From an uncultured Alphaproteobacteria bacterium (GTDB lineage Bacteria > Pseudomonadota > Alphaproteobacteria > RF32 > CAG-239): a DNA stretch of 8,216 nucleotides. The DNA is taken from the NCBI GenBank assembly GCA_900551585.1, contig URWU01000057.1, positions 1-8,216 on the forward strand. The letters run 5' to 3'. Every line of letters begins with the position of its first letter. The stretch's first letter is position 1. A program made the translations under genes and the position numbers. Shown here piece by piece: positions 4,059 to 8,216 of the stretch. Under the pieces are notes generated by a model. It did not search any database and was not told where the DNA came from. It saw only the letters and a list, made by a program, of their open reading frames with translations.

Positions 4059-6872
4059 ATGGCAAACGAATTTATCGAAATCAAAGGCGGCCGTGAGCAT
4101 AACCTCAAGAATATAGATGTCAAAATTCCCAAGAATCAACTGACTGTCATCACCGGTTTGTCAGGATCGGGCAAATCTTCTCTCGCTTTTGACACCATTT
4201 ATGCCGAAGGGCAGCGCCGCTATGTTGAAAGTTTGTCCTCTTATGCCCGCCAATTTCTCGATTTGATGAAAAAACCCGATGTTGATTCGATTGAAGGCTT
4301 GTCGCCGGCAATTTCGATTGAACAAAAAACAACCTCTCACAACCCGCGCTCCACCGTCGGCACCGTCACCGAAATTTATGATTATATGCGCCTGCTGTGG
4401 GCTCGCGCCGGCACACCTTATTCTCCGGCCACCGGCCTGCCGATTGAATCTCAGACTGTTTCGCAGATGGTTGATAAAATTCTGGCCTTTCCGCTCAGCA
4501 CCAAACTTTTGCTGCTTTCTCCTTTTGCCCGCGGCAAAAAAGGCGAATTCAAAAAAGAAATCGAAGGCTTGCAAAAACAAGGCTACCAACGCCTCAAGAT
4601 AGACGGACAGGTTTATGACATTGAAGAAGTCCCGGCTTTGAACAAAAACCAGAAACACGACATCGAAGTTGTTGTCGACCGTCTGGTTATCAAACCGGAA
4701 ATTGCCGAACGTCTGGCCCAATCGGTTGAAACAGCTCTCAAACTCAGCGACGGTCTGGTCTATGTTGAAAATATGGCTGACAATTCCCGCACTGTTTTTT
4801 CTTCAAAATTTGCCTGCCCGGTTTCCGGCTTCACGATTGAAGAAATTGAACCGCGCCTGTTTTCTTTCAACAACCCTTACGGAGCCTGCCCGCATTGTGA
4901 CGGTATCGGCGCCAAACTTTATATGGATCCGGATTTGATTGTGCCAAATCCTCATCTGTCACTTTCACAGGGCGCGATAGCTCCTTGGAATAGTTCAAAA
5001 TCTGCTTTTTATACCCAAACGCTGAATTCGCTTGCCGAGTTTCTGGATATCTCCACCCACACACCCTGGCAGGATTTGCCGGAACGCGCCAGACAAGTCA
5101 TTTTGTACGGCTCGGGAAATGTCTGCGTGCCGATGGTTTATTCCCGCTTCATGAGCGACAAACCCTTTGAAGGCGTCATTCCCAACATGGAGCGCCGTTT
5201 TCTGGAAACTGATTCCAGCTGGGTTCGCGAAGAATTTGCCAAATACCAATCTGCCGCCCCCTGCGAATTCTGCGGCGGCAAACGCCTCAAACCGGAAGCT
5301 CTGGCCGTCAAAATCGGCGGTCTGGATATTATGGATGCCTCTGAAATGTCCATTAAAAAAGCGCTGACCTGGTTTAGCGGCATTGAAGCGACATTAACAC
5401 CGAAAAAACAAGAGATTGCCCATAAAATTTTAAAGGAAATTGTTGAGAGGTTAAGCTTCTTAAATAATGTCGGACTTGAATATTTATCTCTGAGCCGTCA
5501 GTCGGGAACCTTATCCGGCGGCGAAGCCCAGCGTATCCGCCTCGCCTCGCAAATCGGCTCTGGCCTGACCGGCGTTTTATATGTTCTCGACGAACCGTCC
5601 ATCGGCCTGCACCAGCGCGATAACGACCGCCTGCTGGCAACCTTGACCCGCCTGCGCGATATCGGTAACACAGTCATTGTCGTTGAGCATGATGAAGACG
5701 CCATCCGCGCTGCCGATTATCTGATTGACATGGGCCCCGGCGCCGGACAATGCGGTGGTGAAATCATTGCTGAAGGAAGCGTCAAAGATGTTTTGAAAAG
5801 CCCCAAAAGCCTAACCGCACAATACTTAAACGGCCAGAAAGAAATTGCCGTACCGGCAAAACGCCGCAAAGGTAACGGAAAATTTGTCGGCTTAAAAGGC
5901 GCAAAAACCAATAACCTCAAAGGGATCGATTTGAAAATTCCGCTCGGCACCCTCACCTGCATTACCGGTGTTTCCGGCGGCGGCAAATCGTCCCTCATTT
6001 TGGAAACTTTGTGCAAAGCACTCAACAAAGAGCTTTATGACAGCAGGGAACCGGCCGGAAAATATGACAAGCTGATTGGCGTCGAAAATATTGATAAAAT
6101 CATTGATATTGACCAATCGCCGATTGGCCGCACGCCGCGTTCCAATCCGGCAACTTATACCGGCCTGTTTACCAATATCCGCGACTGGTTTGCCAATCTT
6201 CCGGAATCAAAAGCCCGCGGCTACACGGCCGGACGCTTCTCTTTCAACGTTGCCGGCGGCCGCTGCGAGGCCTGCAAAGGCGACGGCGTGACCAAAATCG
6301 AAATGCATTTTCTGCCCGATGTTTATGTTGAATGCGATGTCTGCAAAGGCAAACGCTTCAATCGCGAAACGCTGGAAGTCAAATATAAAGACAAATCAAT
6401 TGCCGATGTTTTGGATATGACTGTTGATGAGGCTTATTGCTTCTTCGAAAATATTCCGTCGATTAAAAACCGTTTGGATTTACTGCGCAAAGTAGGCCTT
6501 GGATACATTCACCTCGGCCAGCAGGCCACAACCCTTTCCGGCGGTGAAGCCCAGCGCGTTAAACTCTCAAAAGAACTGTCCAAGCGCGCTACCGGCAAAA
6601 CCTTATATATTTTGGATGAACCGACAACAGGCCTGCATTTCGAAGATATCAACCGCTTGCTGAAAGTGCTGCACACCCTCGTTGATCAGGGAAATTCCGT
6701 TATTGTGATTGAGCATAATCTTGATGTGATTAAAACCGCGGATTATATCGTCGATATGGGACCGGAAGGCGGTGACGGCGGCGGCCAAATTGTAGCTCAG
6801 GGAACACCGGAAGACGTGGCTAAAGTTGAAAAAAGCTACACAGCCAAATATCTGCGTGAAAAATTAAAATAA
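4059..6872 (+). CDS. uvrA: excinuclease ABC subunit A
   Basis: UvrA (937 residues here; family about 940) is the ATPase that finds bulky DNA lesions with UvrB in nucleotide excision repair. Nucleotide-binding half I has Walker A GLSGSGKS at 33-40 and the signature LSGGEAQR at 485-492, then LYVLDEPSIGLHQRDN and the switch region VIVVEHDEDAI. Half II has Walker A GVSGGGKS at 637-644, signature LSGGEAQR at 826-833, LYILDEPTTGLH, and VIVIEHNLDVI. The last zinc module is complete (C736, C739, C759, C762). In the first module C253, C277 and C280 are present, but residue 256 is Ser (C-P-V-S), so that site lacks one Cys; I recall this in alphaproteobacterial UvrA, so it may be normal for the group. 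The insertion domain has CEFCGGKRLKPEAL. The ATG at 4059 is chosen because a terminator and promoter lie between it and the upstream TTG at 3951, and MANEFIEIKGGREHNLKN is the family N-terminus. No obvious terminator separates it from the convergent next gene. Confidence 0.98.
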   Translation: MANEFIEIKGGREHNLKNIDVKIPKNQLTVITGLSGSGKSSLAFDTIYAEGQRRYVESLSSYARQFLDLMKKPDVDSIEGLSPAISIEQKTTSHNPRSTVGTVTEIYDYMRLLWARAGTPYSPATGLPIESQTVSQMVDKILAFPLSTKLLLLSPFARGKKGEFKKEIEGLQKQGYQRLKIDGQVYDIEEVPALNKNQKHDIEVVVDRLVIKPEIAERLAQSVETALKLSDGLVYVENMADNSRTVFSSKFACPVSGFTIEEIEPRLFSFNNPYGACPHCDGIGAKLYMDPDLIVPNPHLSLSQGAIAPWNSSKSAFYTQTLNSLAEFLDISTHTPWQDLPERARQVILYGSGNVCVPMVYSRFMSDKPFEGVIPNMERRFLETDSSWVREEFAKYQSAAPCEFCGGKRLKPEALAVKIGGLDIMDASEMSIKKALTWFSGIEATLTPKKQEIAHKILKEIVERLSFLNNVGLEYLSLSRQSGTLSGGEAQRIRLASQIGSGLTGVLYVLDEPSIGLHQRDNDRLLATLTRLRDIGNTVIVVEHDEDAIRAADYLIDMGPGAGQCGGEIIAEGSVKDVLKSPKSLTAQYLNGQKEIAVPAKRRKGNGKFVGLKGAKTNNLKGIDLKIPLGTLTCITGVSGGGKSSLILETLCKALNKELYDSREPAGKYDKLIGVENIDKIIDIDQSPIGRTPRSNPATYTGLFTNIRDWFANLPESKARGYTAGRFSFNVAGGRCEACKGDGVTKIEMHFLPDVYVECDVCKGKRFNRETLEVKYKDKSIADVLDMTVDEAYCFFENIPSIKNRLDLLRKVGLGYIHLGQQATTLSGGEAQRVKLSKELSKRATGKTLYILDEPTTGLHFEDINRLLKVLHTLVDQGNSVIVIEHNLDVIKTADYIVDMGPEGGDGGGQIVAQGTPEDVAKVEKSYTAKYLREKLK

Positions 6873-6896
6873 AATGGAATTTTTCTACTCTATGGC

Positions 6897-8039
6897 TTAA
6901 CGGCCGCTGTACGGCGTAATTTCCACTTTGACGGGATCAATTGTCTTATTGCGGGGATTAAAAGTCCGCGGCTGAACCATTTTAAAGGCTTTGTGAATAC
7001 TTTTTCCCATATCATACAAACGGGAGCGATGACTGGTTGACCCAACCCGCTGGCCGCCGAGAATCTCGCGCAATTCACGAACATCAGCCGGCGTATAATC
7101 ATAATTTTGCACCATATAGCACATCATATTCGTCACCGAGTGATACAAATTCGCATAACCGAGATACAAAGACCTGACGGTTTCGGAATTATCATATTTC
7201 AGCGGCTTGCCTTTCTGACGCGCAGCGGCAATCTTTTGCAGCTTGGTACTGTTTTTGTTTTCTTCCGTCAGGCTGAAATCGACATATTTCTTCAAAATCA
7301 TTTTGATTGCTTTTTTATCAACCGCCGGCTTGGGCTTCTGCTGCGGAACATCGCCAAAAAGGCTGTTCATTTTCACTTGGCTCAGGCGCAGGTTAACTGT
7401 CCGCTCGGTCAGATTTTTCAGCGGCCACAAAGAAATTGTCTTAAACGGAAATTTTGCCGACATATCAAACAGGGTATCGGTATATTCTTCAACCAATTTA
7501 TGCGTCACCTGCGGCACTTCGGTTGCAAACTTGGAAAAGAAAGAATAAAAACGTTCGGCCGACTTTTTGTATTCTTCCGGTTTATTGCTTTGCTTCTGCA
7601 AATGTTCGCGCATAAGATTAAAAATCTGGCGCCCTTTGGCCGCACCGGCTTCGGTACTACAATCAAAATTACCGAGATGTTGGAAAGTTTTGACCGAAAA
7701 ACGCTGATAGTTTTTCATCGACAGAATATAGGTCAAATAGTTTATCTTATCTTTCTCAGACAAATCGAGCTTGTCTATATTAGCATTAACAAGAGAAATG
7801 ACTTCTTTTTGAAAACAGTTGCGGTAATAATAATTTTTGAACATCCAGAGAAGATTGCCATGCGCCTTTTGTCTGGCTTCCGCACTCGGATAAGGCTGCG
7901 AAATATAACCGCGAACCTGCTCATGCAGACGATATACCGCTTTGCCTTCAAACTGACGCAGATTTTCAAAGTTTGAATAAAAATTCAACTTCCGTTCAAT
8001 ATCCTGCAAATTGACTCTGTCTTTTTCCAAATCAGTCAC
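6897..8039 (-). CDS. uncharacterised 380-residue helical protein
   Basis: I do not recognise a family. The protein has 380 residues, no signal peptide and no membrane segment, and is predicted largely alpha-helical and basic. It is rich in aromatic residues among helices, for example WMFKNYYYRNCF (65-76), ERFYSFFSKF (162-171) and YLGYANLYHSVTNMMCYMVQNYDY (292-315). A Lys/Pro/Gln-rich hinge (PQQKPKPAVDKK, 232-243) divides an N-terminal helical domain from a basic C-terminal one. The latter includes KLQKIAAARQKGKPLKY and ends in a basic tail, RVGSTSHRSRLYDMGKSIHK (331-350). The tail could bind nucleic acid or another acidic partner, but no catalytic motif is visible. The GTG at 8039 is the only plausible start: an in-frame stop lies just upstream and the next Met is residue 66. 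A promoter lies just upstream. It converges on uvrA with a 24-base gap. Confidence 0.8.
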   Translation of the reverse strand: MTDLEKDRVNLQDIERKLNFYSNFENLRQFEGKAVYRLHEQVRGYISQPYPSAEARQKAHGNLLWMFKNYYYRNCFQKEVISLVNANIDKLDLSEKDKINYLTYILSMKNYQRFSVKTFQHLGNFDCSTEAGAAKGRQIFNLMREHLQKQSNKPEEYKKSAERFYSFFSKFATEVPQVTHKLVEEYTDTLFDMSAKFPFKTISLWPLKNLTERTVNLRLSQVKMNSLFGDVPQQKPKPAVDKKAIKMILKKYVDFSLTEENKNSTKLQKIAAARQKGKPLKYDNSETVRSLYLGYANLYHSVTNMMCYMVQNYDYTPADVRELREILGGQRVGSTSHRSRLYDMGKSIHKAFKMVQPRTFNPRNKTIDPVKVEITPYSGR

Positions 8040-8066
8040 CGCATGTTATTTTGTCTACTTTTCGTC

Positions 8067-8094
8067 ATTATAGCTTATTTTATGTATTTTGCAA
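8067..8094 (-). promoter_or_regulatory. promoter of the 380-residue protein gene
   Basis: On the minus strand TTGCAA (8094-8089) and a perfect TATAAT (8072-8067) are separated by 16 bases. Transcription would start near 8060, about 20 bases before the GTG start at 8039. It lies just downstream of a terminator for an off-window gene, so this gene is expressed on its own. Confidence 0.65.
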
Positions 8095-8103
8095 TATAAA
8101 AAT

Positions 8104-8142
8104 AAAAAAACACCCTCTTACCGACGATTGGGAGGGTGTTTT
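8104..8142 (-). terminator. minus-strand terminator of a gene beyond the right edge
   Basis: A 14-bp stem with two G-U pairs joins 8107-8120 to 8129-8142, with the GC core CACCCTC/GAGGGTG and an 8-base loop. On the minus strand the hairpin is followed by seven T (complement of the A run 8104-8110). The plus strand has only four T. It therefore best serves a minus-strand gene lost beyond 8169; only its 3' flank is here. Confidence 0.8.
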
Positions 8143-8169
8143 GACATAATAATAACATCTTTCCATAAT

Positions 8170-8216
8170 CTGTCTCTTATACACATCTCCGAGCCCACGA
8201 GACGGAGCTACATCTC
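8170..8216 (-). other. Illumina Nextera read-2/i7 adapter, inverted (not genomic)
   Basis: This is the reverse complement of the left-end adapter: mosaic end CTGTCTCTTATACACATCT at 8170-8188, adapter stem 8189-8203, i7 index GGAGCTAC at 8204-8211, and P7 primer start 8212-8216. Genomic sequence ends at 8169. Together with 1-48 it makes a perfect 47-bp terminal inverted repeat that is purely technical. Confidence 0.98.

Noticed and set aside
6858..6885. Possible terminator between uvrA and the convergent gene (8-bp AT-only stem, 12-base loop)
   Set aside because: The stem has no GC core and a long loop, so it is unlikely to terminate and arises easily in AT-rich sequence.
7107..7976. 289-residue open frame on the plus strand opposite the last gene
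   Set aside because: It is an antisense shadow of the 380-residue gene, rich in F, I, R and Q as expected from complementing Lys/Glu-rich codons, with no promoter or ribosome site.
1..8216. Perfect 47-bp terminal inverted repeats suggesting a complete transposon or linear plasmid
   Set aside because: Both repeats are exact Nextera adapter with mosaic end, index and primer sequence, and no transposase is encoded.

Overview
The window is one short metagenome-style contig of about 8.1 kb. Both ends carry untrimmed Illumina Nextera adapter (1-48 and 8170-8216), so only 49-8169 is biological. The DNA is moderately AT-rich, with strongly AT-rich spacers and ordinary sigma70-type promoters. Two proteins can be named firmly: single-stranded DNA-binding protein (ssb) and the excinuclease ATPase UvrA. 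UvrA reads like an alphaproteobacterial sequence, including a C-P-V-S in place of C-x-x-C in its first zinc-binding pair. I therefore infer a low-GC alphaproteobacterium, possibly one of the uncultured host-associated lineages. No 16S, tRNA or other placement marker is present to confirm this.

Layout, left to right. (a) 50-625 (+): an uncharacterised protein whose 5' end is cut by the adapter, followed by a rho-independent terminator. (b) 626-925: an AT-rich spacer with that terminator, a possible promoter and weak inverted repeats. (c) 926-1459 (+): a 177-residue protein with a C-terminal FHA (phosphothreonine-binding type) domain that stops just after the N-G-T motif. (d) 1468-1519: a near-perfect A/T-flanked hairpin that can terminate the FHA gene and the convergent ssb gene. 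(e) 1538-2014 (-): ssb. (f) 2113-3231 (-): a periplasmic branched-chain-amino-acid-type binding protein with a signal peptide and no permease nearby. (g) 3232-3419: a divergent intergenic region with one promoter facing each way. (h) 3420-3938 (+): an uncharacterised 172-residue protein whose C-terminus looks to me like a degenerate FHA fold, with its own terminator. (i) 4059-6872 (+): uvrA, with a clear promoter and a possible degenerate LexA site. (j) 6897-8039 (-): an uncharacterised 380-residue helical protein with its own promoter, behind a minus-strand terminator for a gene beyond the right edge.

How the genes work together: ssb and uvrA both act in DNA repair and often lie divergently side by side in proteobacteria. 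Here that pair is interrupted by the binding protein and the small uncharacterised gene. The other genes have separate promoters and terminators and look like independent single-gene units, not one operon. I found no mobile element, CRISPR array, RNA gene or defence cassette. The 47-bp terminal inverted repeat that resembles a transposon end is adapter. The most interesting biological leads are the truncated FHA protein, the FHA-like hypothetical protein near it, and the unassigned 380-residue protein.
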